DNA from: Saturnia japonica
Taxonomy: Eukaryota > Arthropoda > Insecta > Lepidoptera > Saturniidae
Length of the DNA stretch: 64,000 nucleotides
Direction: 5' to 3'
Assembly (NCBI GenBank): GCA_033032175.1
Contig: CM065322.1
Span: 7,316,001 to 7,380,000, forward strand
Shown here: positions 49,069 to 58,399 of the stretch, piece by piece
Layout of the letters: each line of letters opens with the position of its first letter
How positions within the stretch are numbered: position 1 is the first letter of the stretch
Notes under the pieces: generated by a model
The model's database searches: none
What the model saw: only the letters and a program-made list of their open reading frames with translations
Told to the model about the DNA's origin: nothing
Program-made: the position numbers and the translations under genes

Positions 49069-50343
49069 ATGCAACGCAACAATGAATCAACAATTCAATT
49101 AGTATCAAAAGAACTTTTAAGTTTAATTCCCAAGTACGATGGTGATCAAAATACTTTAAATTTATTTATTAAAAAAAGTGAATATATAATCAGAAATTTT
49201 AGCGGATCAAACAATGTTGTTCAAACTACATATGTGTTTCATGCTATAACTAGTAGATTATGTGGTAAAGCCGCTGCTCTACTAAGTGAAAGAGAAGACA
49301 TAACAACTTGGGAACAATTAAGAGCTGTTTTGATTCAACATTTTGGTGATCCTAGATCGGAAGAGTGTGTGGCAATTGAGTTGGAAAATTTAAAAATTAA
49401 AGTTGGTGAAACATATACGCAATTTTGTAACAGGATACAACAAACACGCTGCACCCTCTTCTCCAAGGTCAATTTATTAACTGATGAAGGCCTCAAAGCC
49501 GCTAAAATGATTATCTATAATAATATGTGCTTGAATGTATTTTTATATAATTTACCAGAGGATTTAATTCGAATTGTGCGACTTAAAGGTTGTACCGTTT
49601 TAGAAAACGCACTAAGTGTTGTCATGGAGGAGGTCAATTTTCAATATCAGTACAATTCTAAAAATAAAAATAAATCTAATATTAAACCAGTTCAACAATT
49701 TTTCACGCCTACTTTAACAAATAATTTTAATAATAATTTCAAACCTCAACCTGCATTTGTGCCAAATACATTTAATTCCGGACAACAAAATTTTAAATTC
49801 GGAATTCCATACCAAACACAAAATAATTTTAAACCGTATAATAATAATTTTAAATTCGGTATTCCAAATCAAAATGTACAATTCAGACCTAACCTAAACC
49901 AACAAGGATATAAACCAAATTTTGGAAATAATAATTTTAAATTCGGTATTCCTAATCAACAAGGGTTCAAACCACAATTTAACAATACACAAAACCGACC
50001 TAATTTCAACATGCCAAATCAACAATTTAAATTTGGTATACCACCACAAAATCAACCTCAACGTAATCCACCTCAATTTCAGGCAAGCGATGTGTCAATG
50101 CGCACAGCTCGTCCTATTAGACAAAATATGATAGAGTCTTTAGAAATGAACGACCCTGAAATTGAATACCAAGACTATCAACCTGATTATACAGAATATG
50201 AAAATCATTATTTCATTGACGATAATCAACAAACTGCTTATGACGATTATCATGAAAACATAGAACCTGTTGAAACTGAAGAAGCTGAAAATGAATGCGT
50301 AAATTTTCCTATAAAAGCCTCCAAGAGCGACCCCCAGAAATAG
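49069..50343 (+). CDS. gag: Gag polyprotein
   Basis: 424 residues, forming the virus-like capsid around the RNA. Start chosen at the first good-context ATG (AAAATG) after the leader array. Residues 20-190 form a helical, retrotransposon-gag-like region (CGKAAALLS at 65-73, WEQLRAVLIQHFGDP at 81-95). Residues 195-350 are rich in Asn, Gln, Phe and Pro with four exact FKFGIP motifs (242, 261, 290, 320). No CCHC zinc knuckle is visible, as in many errantivirus Gags, so RNA binding may rest on the Asn/Lys-rich part. The C-terminus is acidic and Tyr-rich. It ends at 50343 and overlaps the pol frame from 50295 in -1. No stops or frame breaks. Confidence 0.9.
   Translation: MQRNNESTIQLVSKELLSLIPKYDGDQNTLNLFIKKSEYIIRNFSGSNNVVQTTYVFHAITSRLCGKAAALLSEREDITTWEQLRAVLIQHFGDPRSEECVAIELENLKIKVGETYTQFCNRIQQTRCTLFSKVNLLTDEGLKAAKMIIYNNMCLNVFLYNLPEDLIRIVRLKGCTVLENALSVVMEEVNFQYQYNSKNKNKSNIKPVQQFFTPTLTNNFNNNFKPQPAFVPNTFNSGQQNFKFGIPYQTQNNFKPYNNNFKFGIPNQNVQFRPNLNQQGYKPNFGNNNFKFGIPNQQGFKPQFNNTQNRPNFNMPNQQFKFGIPPQNQPQRNPPQFQASDVSMRTARPIRQNMIESLEMNDPEIEYQDYQPDYTEYENHYFIDDNQQTAYDDYHENIEPVETEEAENECVNFPIKASKSDPQK
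50301..50307 (+). promoter_or_regulatory. -1 ribosomal frameshift site
   Basis: A_AAT_TTT in gag phase fits X_XXY_YYZ exactly. The pol frame is closed by TGA at 50292 and gag stops at 50341, so the shift must happen within 50295-50340, and this is the only heptamer of that form in the overlap. After slippage the pol frame continues at 50307. Confidence 0.75.
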
Positions 50344-51839
50344 TACACTTAAATTATGACGGCATAAATAAACTACCGCATATTTATATTCCTGAAATTG
50401 ATGCTCGTTTAATGATTGATACCGGAAGTACCAGAAGTTTTATTAGTCCTGCTAAAGCTGATGAATATTTTTCAGATTATAAATATATTGATCCTTTTGA
50501 AGTTATTAGTACACATGGACGTAGCCTACATGACGAAGTTATAGATATACCTTTATTGGAAAGTTTTAAAAGTCCGATGAATCATAAATTTTATATATAT
50601 AATGTAGATGGAAGATATGACGGATTAATAGGTTCTAACTTATTAAAAATATTGAACGCGACTATAGACATGAAAAATTTAATTTTACGGACACAAAATA
50701 CAGAAATTCCAATAATTTATAGTCCCCCGTGGGAAATAACGCTAGAACCACGCACTGAAACCCGTGTTAAGGTGCCTACAAATTTAATTAATGGTGAAGC
50801 AATAATTAATTTTAAAAATTTTGGAAATGAAGTACGTATGCCTAGCGCTATAGTTACTTGCAAAGATTCATTTGCAACAACAGTCATGCAGAATGCTTCG
50901 CAAGATAGTGTGACTTTAACTTTTAACGAACCATTGAATATAACCAGCCTTAATAATAATACTTGCAAAATAAATTTATCAACCGGGCAACAATTAAATG
51001 ATTTTGAGATTGATGAATTACTTACACAAAATTTATCGAAACTCCGATTAGATCATGCTAATCAAGAAGAACGAGAAGCAATAGAAAAACTTTGTTTTGA
51101 ATACAGGGATATATTCTATTGTGATAAACTGCCTCTTACATTTTCTAATCAAGTAAAACATCGAATCCGGACTAAAAATGAAGATCCAATTTTCATACGG
51201 CAATACCGACTTCCACCATCGCAAAACGATGAAATACAGAAACAAGTTGAAAAATTACTAAAAGATAATGTTATACAAGAATCGTTTTCACCATGGAGTG
51301 CACCCGTACACCTAGTTCCAAAAAAGATGGACGCCTCCGGTGAACAGAAATTTAGAATGGTTGTAGACTATCGACGTATAAATGATATTACTACTGATGA
51401 TAAGTATCCTTTACCAAATATTAATGATTTATTCGACAAGTTAGGGAAATCTACTTACTTCAGTACATTGGATTTAGCAAGTGGGTACCACCAAATTGAA
51501 ATTGATGAACAAGATAGACCCAAAACTGCATTCACTACACCAATGGGACATTTTGAATTTACACGGATGCCATTTGGACTTAAAACAGCACCTGCAACAT
51601 TTCAACGCGCAATGGATAACGTGTTACGTGGGTTGCAAGGTATACATTGCTTAGTATATTTAGATGACATCATCATTTATTCTAGTAGTATACAAGAACA
51701 TGTAGAGAAGCTAAGAAAAGTGTTCGATCGTCTCAAACAAACCAATCTTAAAGTAACTCTCGATAAATGTGAGTTTTTTAAAAAAAGATGTACTCTACTT
51801 AGGACACAAAATTACGAAGCATGGTTTACAACCAAATGA
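50307..51839 (+). CDS. pol: Pol, first part: protease and reverse transcriptase
   Basis: Read from the frameshift site. An aspartic protease comes first, with the active-site D-T-G-S (Asp codon at 50418) and an I-G-S-N-L flap/second-loop region near 50625. Reverse transcriptase starts about 51190: R-M-V-V-D-Y-R motif near 51355, T-L-D-L-A-S-G-Y near 51466, F-T-R-M-P-F-G-L near 51558, and the catalytic Y-L-D-D at 51657-51668. The frame leaves the family pattern at the A7 run (51780-51786) and stops at 51837, inside the thumb. The remaining enzyme domains continue in the next frame from 51787. The ATG at 50295 is probably not used. As sequenced, this copy cannot make a full Pol. Confidence 0.85.
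   Translation, partial: SYKSLQERPPEIVHLNYDGINKLPHIYIPEIDARLMIDTGSTRSFISPAKADEYFSDYKYIDPFEVISTHGRSLHDEVIDIPLLESFKSPMNHKFYIYNVDGRYDGLIGSNLLKILNATIDMKNLILRTQNTEIPIIYSPPWEITLEPRTETRVKVPTNLINGEAIINFKNFGNEVRMPSAIVTCKDSFATTVMQNASQDSVTLTFNEPLNITSLNNNTCKINLSTGQQLNDFEIDELLTQNLSKLRLDHANQEEREAIEKLCFEYRDIFYCDKLPLTFSNQVKHRIRTKNEDPIFIRQYRLPPSQNDEIQKQVEKLLKDNVIQESFSPWSAPVHLVPKKMDASGEQKFRMVVDYRRINDITTDDKYPLPNINDLFDKLGKSTYFSTLDLASGYHQIEIDEQDRPKTAFTTPMGHFEFTRMPFGLKTAPATFQRAMDNVLRGLQGIHCLVYLDDIIIYSSSIQEHVEKLRKVFDRLKQTNLKVTLDKCEFFKKRCTLLRTQNYEAWFTTK
51780..51786 (+). other. Frame break in pol (A7 run)
   Basis: Six T then seven A. The frame used upstream and the frame used downstream differ by +1 exactly here, which is what one surplus base in the A run would give. 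Homopolymer runs are a common place for both real indels and sequencing errors. Confidence 0.85.
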
Positions 51840-54060
51840 TGATAAAATCAGGGCAGTACTTGCCTTCCCACTCCCCAGAACATCCACTGAAATTAAAAGT
51901 TTTCTTGGCCTGATAGGCTACTACCGAAAATTCATAAAGGATTTTTCAAAAATTACACAACCCCTTACATCGTGTTTGAAAAAGAAAAATAAAATTGAAA
52001 TTAATGAATCATATGTTCAAGCTTTTCAAAAATGTAAAGAGCTACTTGTGAATGCTCCTATATTACAGTTTCCTGATTTTTCTAAACCCTTCATTTTAAC
52101 AACAGACGCGTCAAACTACGCTTTAGGCGCTGTCCTTTCACAAGGATCAGTTGGAAATGAAAAACCTATCGCATATGCAAGTCGTACTCTTAATGATGCA
52201 GAAACACGTTACAGTACAATAGAAAAGGAACTGTTAGCCATCGTTTGGGCAGTAAAACACTTCCGTCCTTACCTGTATGGACGCAAATTCACAATATTTA
52301 CTGACCACAGACCTTTAGCATGGTTAAATTCACTGAAAGAACCTAATAGTAAACTTACTAGATGGAAATTGAGACTAGCTGAGTTCGATTTTGACATAAT
52401 ATACAAGAACGGTAAACAAAATAGTAATGCTGATGCTCTATCACGAATTAAATTAAATATATTAAAGGACGATATGTCCTTACGAGTAAACGTGAGTGAC
52501 ACTGAACGATCTGAGAGTCCAATACTAATTTCAGACTCATCAGAAACGTTAACTATTCCTTCAGATTCCGATAAGACTTTAACTCACCCAATTCGTTCTC
52601 CTTCATCCAGTACTATTACTGCCTGTTCATTACCGGAAACCATACATTCTGCTGAAGATATTGATACGAATGGTATTCCCATTATTGAAGAAGCCATCGA
52701 CACAAAACCTAATCAAATCCTTATTTTTACTTGGAACAGAAACCAATTATCAATAAAAGACTTATCACATGAAAAACAAAAAATTTTGGAAGTACATTTA
52801 CCTGTAAACAACACTAACCTTGTTAAGAAATTTCTTTTAGAATATATAAAACCTAAAATTAAATATTTCTTTTACTTTGAGAGCGAAATTCACCGTAAAC
52901 AATTTACAAATGCCGTGATAAAACTATTTAAAAAAGATACCGTCAAAATATATGAATGTACTAAAAGAGTTATATACTTAGGTGATGAAAAAGAGCAACG
53001 TGCCACTATACTTGCTTATCATCAAGGTAAAACAAGTCACCGTGGAATCAAAGAAACTCTTATGAAATTAAAGCGTAATTATTTTTGGACAAATATGGAT
53101 ATAACAGTCGCTTCTGTAATCAATTCTTGTGAAACTTGTAAAACTCTAAAATATGATCGCAAACCTTTAAAACCAGAATTAATGTTAACGCAAACTCAAA
53201 CAAAACCTTTTGCTGAAATATTTATAGATATATTCTCTATAGAAGGAAGCTACTTCCTTACCATAATAGATGCTTTCAGTAAACTAGGTCAGGCTTTTGA
53301 AATATCCAATCGCTCTACACCTGAAGTAGTTCGTGCCTTAATTAAATTTTTCTCATTTTATGGCGTACCAAATAAGATCAGTGCTGATTCTGGTACTGAA
53401 TTCAACAATACACTTTTAAAAGAAACATTACAATTTTATAAAATAGAATTACACATAAGCACTCCACATAATCCTAATTCTATGGGTTTAATTGAAAGAT
53501 TCCATTCAACTATTTTAGAAATATATCGTATCGCTAAATATGAACATAAAATAACTGACGCGGCTAACGTTATGACTTATGCAATTATGTCATACAATCA
53601 AACCATTCACTCAACGACTGGTCTTACACCATTTGAAGTAGTTTTTGGACACACTGATTCTAATAGTACTTTTGAAGTAAACTTTAACAAACAATATACG
53701 CAACAATTAGTAAACGATCATATGAAACGAACGAAATATCTTTATAAATATTTAACAGACAAAGTAATTGAAAATAAAGAAAAGATTAAAACAAAACGTG
53801 GTGGTGAAACATCATTTGATATTCAAGAAGAGGACACTATATTTGTAAAAGGTGTTAATACAAGGCGAAGTAAAGATAAACCGCGTTATCAAAAAGCACA
53901 AGTATATGGTAAAATTGACAGAAATATCTGTCCTGTAAAAATGAAAACTCGAAAAACAAACGTGCCTATTAAGGATATAAAACGACCTTCGCAGGTACCT
54001 CCTCGGGCTCCTGGCTCTGATCATCAGGATTCACGCCCTTCAACTTCACAGAATCGATAA
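51787..54060 (+). CDS. pol: Pol, second part: RT end, RNase H, integrase
   Basis: Continues the RT thumb right after the A7 run (L-G-H-K-I at 51799, F-L-G-L-I-G-Y-Y near 51904). RNase H shows the four acidic residues at 52105 (TTDAS), 52228 (EKE), 52303 (FTDH) and 52432 (NADAL). A Ser/Thr-rich linker (about 52490-52680) and an errantivirus-type spacer domain precede integrase. Integrase has the HHCC zinc site (His 53020 and 53038, Cys 53128 and 53137) and the D,D35E triad (Asp 53227, Asp 53386, Glu 53494), all intact. The C-terminus is basic, then Pro/Ser-rich, and overlaps the start of env. The stop is at 54058. An ATG at 51769 exists in this frame, but the mature enzyme would come from the Gag-Pol precursor. 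Confidence 0.88.
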   Translation, partial: DVLYLGHKITKHGLQPNDDKIRAVLAFPLPRTSTEIKSFLGLIGYYRKFIKDFSKITQPLTSCLKKKNKIEINESYVQAFQKCKELLVNAPILQFPDFSKPFILTTDASNYALGAVLSQGSVGNEKPIAYASRTLNDAETRYSTIEKELLAIVWAVKHFRPYLYGRKFTIFTDHRPLAWLNSLKEPNSKLTRWKLRLAEFDFDIIYKNGKQNSNADALSRIKLNILKDDMSLRVNVSDTERSESPILISDSSETLTIPSDSDKTLTHPIRSPSSSTITACSLPETIHSAEDIDTNGIPIIEEAIDTKPNQILIFTWNRNQLSIKDLSHEKQKILEVHLPVNNTNLVKKFLLEYIKPKIKYFFYFESEIHRKQFTNAVIKLFKKDTVKIYECTKRVIYLGDEKEQRATILAYHQGKTSHRGIKETLMKLKRNYFWTNMDITVASVINSCETCKTLKYDRKPLKPELMLTQTQTKPFAEIFIDIFSIEGSYFLTIIDAFSKLGQAFEISNRSTPEVVRALIKFFSFYGVPNKISADSGTEFNNTLLKETLQFYKIELHISTPHNPNSMGLIERFHSTILEIYRIAKYEHKITDAANVMTYAIMSYNQTIHSTTGLTPFEVVFGHTDSNSTFEVNFNKQYTQQLVNDHMKRTKYLYKYLTDKVIENKEKIKTKRGGETSFDIQEEDTIFVKGVNTRRSKDKPRYQKAQVYGKIDRNICPVKMKTRKTNVPIKDIKRPSQVPPRAPGSDHQDSRPSTSQNR

Positions 54061-55723
54061 AAATCCCGGTATAGTCCTTGTGAAACAAGGTCAAGCTAGT
54101 GTGAGTTATGATAAGTGGACAATAATTAAGATTTTAGATTTAAGTCTGATACGTGAGGATTTAGAATTCAATATAAAAAGATATACTAAATTTAATCAAT
54201 ATTTAAAAACACATTTTGATAATGAAACATCTAATGTTCAACTTTTTAATGTAAAGCTTCAAACGAATTATGTAATGAATATTAGTATTCAAAAATTAGA
54301 ACAGTTATCTCCATCAACTAGAATTAAACGTGGACTTCTCAATCCTCTTGGATCTATTATTAAGCTTATAACTGGTAACTTAGATCATAATGATGCTTTA
54401 AGATATGAAAATATGATTGATTCTCTAACGACACGCCAAAATACACTCATTAAAAAGGTAACCTTAATATCAGATATTTCTGAATCAATGATAAAGATAA
54501 CAAATTTCACGAAGGACAATTTCATTCGAATAGATAAAGAGTTACGAGAAATAAAAAAATTAATAAATCAAACTAATATTGATATAACTACCCATAATTT
54601 TATTAATGTTTATAATTTATTTTTCCATAATTTTCAACTACTCTACATTCGGTTGAATGAAATTGAAACTTCTCTGGCATTCAGTAAATTAAAAATATTA
54701 CACCAATCTCTTATAAACTCAAATGAATTATTAGAATTGTTAAAAAAGATAGAGAAATTCTACAAACTTGTGTATCCAGTAAGTTATGACAATTTAGTTA
54801 AAATAGAGCAATGTATAGAGCTTAAAGCTTATACAAAAGGAAGTCAAATAACATTCATTTTAGATATACCAATAATTAGAGATGAAATTTATACATACTA
54901 CAGAGCAATTCCAATACCTATGACCAATCCTTCTAATCATACCACCATCATTATTCCTAAATTTCCTTACCTATTAGTAAAAGGGTCTAAATTTGTCTCG
55001 CTCACTTTACCTTGTAATGAACTTCACGACGAAATGTTCCTGTGTCACGAGGATGATTCTCGAACAACTTCAGAAGACACTTGCATAACAGCATTAATTC
55101 AATTTTCTTCGAATACGAGTTCTTGTCATCCAGTACCAGTTGAAATCAAGACCATTAAGATACAACCAATTGGAAAAGAGAGATGGATTCTTCATAGTAA
55201 CGCTGAGAATATATTATCAAAAATTTGTAACGACGAAATAACGAAAGAAAATATAGAAGGGACATACTTCCTCGTCCTAGATGACCATTGCGATGTTAAA
55301 ATTGGTGAAATTACGCTAAAAGCTCACCATATTACTATGAGTAATTGGAAGATGTCAAAATTACCGATTATTAATCTTCCCGAAATAACAATTACTGAGC
55401 AACAATTGCAACGTGAACCCATCAATTTGGATAACAGTGAATTAATAAATCTTCAACATTTAAATAATCTTTTAAAAATCAGTGAAAGTGAACTAAAAAC
55501 ATCAAGTGAAAGAATTATTAATGTAAAAAGTGTTAGTGCCGGAACTTTATTGTTATATGTGATTATATTTCTATTAATTCTTGTATTCTTAGTATATAAG
55601 CTCAGTTTTTGTAAAAATTATTGCTATCGAAATAATCATAGTGATAATCATCCCTCTGATAATTTCGAACTTGAGGGGGGAGGAGTTATGCAGTCTGTAC
55701 CCTCTCTTATTACGTCTTGTTAA
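53995..55723 (+). CDS. env: Env glycoprotein, main exon
   Basis: Envelope fusion protein of the type shared by errantiviruses and baculovirus F proteins. The env frame is open from 53981 but has no ATG before about residue 65 of the GTG-started reading (54080). The acceptor CTTCGCAG (AG at 53993-53994) puts the leader mini-exon in phase. It is followed by a strongly hydrophobic stretch at 53996-54030 that would serve as a signal peptide and is otherwise unexplained. A furin-type R-I-K-R site (54320-54331) precedes G-L-L-N-P-L-G, the fusion-peptide-like start, and then I-T-G-N-L-D. Possible N-glycosylation sites (NHTT, NTSS) follow. One membrane anchor lies at about 55541-55597, then a short cytoplasmic tail. 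The last 13 codons cross the polypurine tract into the 3' LTR. No stop or frameshift within. Confidence 0.85.
55673..55683 (+). promoter_or_regulatory. Polypurine tract
   Basis: GAGGGGGGAGG directly before the 3' LTR, the plus-strand primer for reverse transcription. It is read through by env as Glu-Gly-Gly-Gly. Confidence 0.92.
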
Positions 55724-55990
55724 TTGGTACATACGTTAGAAATGCTGATGTTACGTTTTTAACCCATATTATGTCTGCAAACTACTGATAGACACCTGGT
55801 GTTTTGACTGAATGTATTGCGACATATTTCTCATTATTTCATAGTAAACAGCCCCACTTTGTGTTTATAGAATAAGAGTTTATAAAAGAGACATTTGTAA
55901 CAAATAAAAGCATTCTTAATAAAGCTTCTTGAGAATCAGTCTTGTCTTAGACTTTTTAAAAACCCTCGGCAGTGCTCCCGAAATTTAACT
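55684..55990 (+). repeat. 3' LTR
   Basis: 307 bp, no difference from 48156-48462 seen by eye, followed by the AGGT duplication at 55991. Confidence 0.95.
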
Positions 55991-56018
55991 AGGTATAAAT
56001 AAATAATCATTTATACCT
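55991..56018. repeat. Perfect 10-bp inverted repeat at the insertion site
   Basis: AGGTATAAAT and ATTTATACCT around an 8-base spacer. The provirus is inserted at its left edge, so the left arm includes the target duplication. Confidence 0.85.
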
Positions 56019-56423
56019 TTATAATAAATACAGTTATAATATCACTTAACTTGAGACATCATAAGTAAATATCACAATATATTTTTGGTTGCGGATTAGA
56101 AAAAAGGATGGCAAATGTAAAGTAAAACAGACAATACGCTTAGGAATAAAAATTAGGACAGTGATTGGACCATAAGTATTATAATACTGATATGACCGAA
56201 CGCTAAAAAAAAAACTAAAATAAAATAAGGATAATATTGTGAATAAAAAGACGTCCACAATATTTTAATGTGTGCTAAATTAATAGCGCTTGTTTTATTC
56301 TTGTTTCTTACAAAGTTACAGTAGTTCGTAGTAACAATGTGGTTTCTTAATAACGTTCTTGACTGTAGTTTGCTTGTAGATTCGCTTGCTGTTGCTGGTG
56401 TTGTAGTGTTTCTCGAACTGATC
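56019..56423. other. No coding; probable downstream half of an LTR-like segment
   Basis: On the minus strand an initiator-like TCAGTT (56421-56416) is followed by a CA-rich run (CACTACAACACCAGCAACAG) and GAATAAAACAAG near 56300, a polyadenylation-like motif. See the promoter entry for 58035-58397. The minus open frame 56046-56258 is low-complexity. Confidence 0.4.
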
Positions 56424-58034
56424 GCAGTACTGCCTTTTTTTTTTTTTTTTTTTTAGAACTGACTACACTGTTAGCCTTAGGGGCCCTATCGTCAAACAGA
56501 GCCGCTGCGGCTTTTACAGCTTCACCGGACTTGGGGGCGAGCGCTTAGGGCACTCAGCCGCGAAAGTTTGTGACGACCCGCACGAGGGTGCCAGAGTGGC
56601 CGAACCTCGGCTCGGGCGGTCGTCGCGAATGCGAAAAAGTCGCGATCTAACTAATTCCCTAATCATATGAGAATTCGAGCTAACTAATATATACTCATAT
56701 GCACGTTCCCCTCCTCCTGGGAGGAAGGAGTGGACCATGCGTATGTGTATTTAATAATCGGAATGGTTTTTCTACACTAACTAGCGCAATAGTCTAACTA
56801 GCGCAAAAAAAGAAAAAAAAAGGTCCCTTACAGAACCTATGTACCTGTGTGGTGTGCACGTGTGTGTGTTCATACGTGTGTAATGTTGTGTGTGGGTAAC
56901 TAGTGTTGCACGTATAGTGTCACTTTGTATCGCGCGGGCGGCTGCCTGACCCAAGGGCTTCACACCGAGGAACGGACCTAGGCTTGGGTTGCCGCTAGAG
57001 AGGGTGGACGTGACGGGTGTGCGGGAGCGAAGTTGACCGCCCGTCCTCTGCGGAGAGAACGGTGGTTACGCGGGCGTGGGCGGTGGCACGCTCTGTTTGG
57101 AGAGACGGTGTCGGCGTAGAACGCGTTAGCTTTTTCGGTTTGGTCGGGCGGGTCAGTGAATATATTACGCGGCCGGCGTTTTCTCCGGCAGGCGTTGGGG
57201 TCGGGAACATAAGAAGCTGCCGCTTTTATTAAGGGGTTCGCGTGGTTCGACGCGGTGTCGAAATACGAGCGAGAAAGGTGTTTGGCGTATGCATGTATCG
57301 AGGGAAGGTCCATATCTCTATGGAGATCCTCCATACGAACAAACCAGGGGGCACCGGTAAGGCGGTGAAGAAACTTGTTCTGGATGGCTTGTAAGCGTTC
57401 CCAGTTATAACTTGGCATATGTGCGAACGCAACGCAGCTATATGTCATGATCGGACGGATACACATCTTGTAGAGCGTAAGCTTGTGTCTCGTGGACATT
57501 TTGCTTGCAGCACATAACAGAGGATGTAGTCGGGCGAGGGTCCAGGAGGCCCTTTTCCTAACCAGATTGATGTGGCGTATAAGCGTAAGTCTACTGTCTA
57601 GGGTTACACCTAGATATTTGGTCGCCTTTTCCCAGGGGATCGGATTACCGAAGAGTTCAAGGGGATTGTCCTTGAGTTTTTGCGGTATCTTTGTGGCGGT
57701 TTGGTCGAAGAGCACCGCTGCGCTCTTCGTGGGGTTTATGGCTATTCGCCAGTCGTTAAACCACTTCCCGAGAGTGGTCACGGCTCTTTGGATCCTACAT
57801 TTGAGGTTTCTCGTTTGCCTTTGAGAGGAGTATATGACTGTATCGTCAGCGTATAGACCTACTTCAACTTTCTCTTGAAGTTTTGGTAGGTCACTGACGT
57901 ACAGATTGAAGAGGCTAGGTGCCAGGATGGAACCTTGGGGGACGCCTGAGCGTATGGGATGGGGTGTGGATAGTTCACCTTCCACTCTGTAGCGAAAGGT
58001 GCGGTCTTTGAGGTAATCGCGGAGCAGTACTGCC
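56424..58034 (-). mobile_element. 5'-truncated Jockey-like LINE with TSD
   Basis: Inserted element 56435-58023, flanked by the 11-bp duplication GCAGTACTGCC (56424-56434, 58024-58034). It ends in an A20 tail (T20 on +, 56435-56454), the expected product of target-primed reverse transcription. Much higher G+C than surroundings. The 5' part of the element (ORF1, endonuclease, most of RT) is missing. Confidence 0.9.
56978..58023 (-). pseudogene. LINE reverse transcriptase, C-terminal part
   Basis: Open without interruption from the truncation point at 58023 to the stop at 56978, about 347 codons. Motifs on the minus strand: R-S-G-V-P-Q-G-S-I-L-A-P (RT block 4 region), catalytic Y-A-D-D, then K-Y-L-G-V-T-L-D-S-R-L-T, and the thumb/post-RT region K-M-C-I-R-P-I-M-T-Y and L-H-R-D-M-D-L-P-S-I. 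This order is that of the Jockey group. The tail (R-R-K-R-R-P-R) is basic. The first ATG (57985) is internal to the domain and not a natural start. The N-terminal endonuclease is lost, so the protein cannot work alone, although the reading frame is clean, which suggests a young insertion. Confidence 0.85.
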
Positions 58035-58397
58035 GCCCTCTCCGCTATATTTAACCTCGCCCTTTGCCTCGCAACCGGTAGTGCGATGGATTCCGTGCGG
58101 GGCGTCGCTCAGCCAATGAGCGCGCACGCCCTGTGTGCGCGCTCTCGGCAGTACCATGAGTCACCATGCCAGATGTTCCGAGTCTGGCATGGTTCATCCT
58201 TACAACTAGTGAAATTTATACATTTAAACTTACAACTAGCTATATTCTTATTCTAATCGTTTTAAAATACACATATTCACACATATTCAGTTCATATTAT
58301 TATATCTATTCCTAACACGTATTATTTCATTTACTTGTTCATTTTATACTATTAGACTATCGTTATTCGCTCGCCCCGCTCGCTGTCCGCAACAGTA
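58035..58397 (-). promoter_or_regulatory. LTR-like segment with TATA box split by the LINE
   Basis: Minus strand reads TGTTGCGGACAGCG from 58396, AT-rich sequence, a GC-rich hairpin (58164-58192), and TTAAATATAG (58054-58045). If the LINE and one duplication copy are taken out, the TATA box stands about 30 bases before TCAGTT at 56421-56416. TGTTG starts are frequent in BEL/Pao LTRs. The 3' boundary and target duplication were not found, so a solo LTR is inference. Confidence 0.4.
58164..58192. repeat. Perfect 10-bp hairpin
   Basis: CCATGCCAGA / TCTGGCATGG around a 9-base loop, within the GC-rich part of the LTR-like segment. Confidence 0.85.
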
Positions 58398-58399
58398 CC

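Larger units (their letters stand above)
48156..55990 (+). mobile_element. Errantivirus (Ty3/gypsy-type endogenous retrovirus with env)
   Basis: 7,835-bp provirus with two 307-bp LTRs that look identical by eye, AGGT target duplication (48152-48155, 55991-55994), tRNA-Ser primer site, gag, pol, env and polypurine tract. Errantiviruses (Metaviridae) are defined by this gene set, a 4-bp target duplication and LTRs starting AGTTA and ending TAACT, as here. Closest known type by layout is the lepidopteran TED group, which is inference without a search. gag and env are open; pol has one frame break at 51780-51786. Identical LTRs mean insertion was recent. It stands in host DNA with no gene nearby. 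Confidence 0.95.

Noticed and set aside
51769..51839. Programmed +1 frameshift in pol
   Set aside because: No errantivirus precedent known to me for a shift inside the RT thumb, and a homopolymer indel explains it more simply; kept only as a test in the findings.
50717..54024. Several minus-strand frames inside pol
   Set aside because: Antisense shadows of the pol reading frames.
57017..57824. Plus-strand frames of 71 and 113 codons
   Set aside because: Antisense of the G+C-rich LINE reverse-transcriptase fragment.
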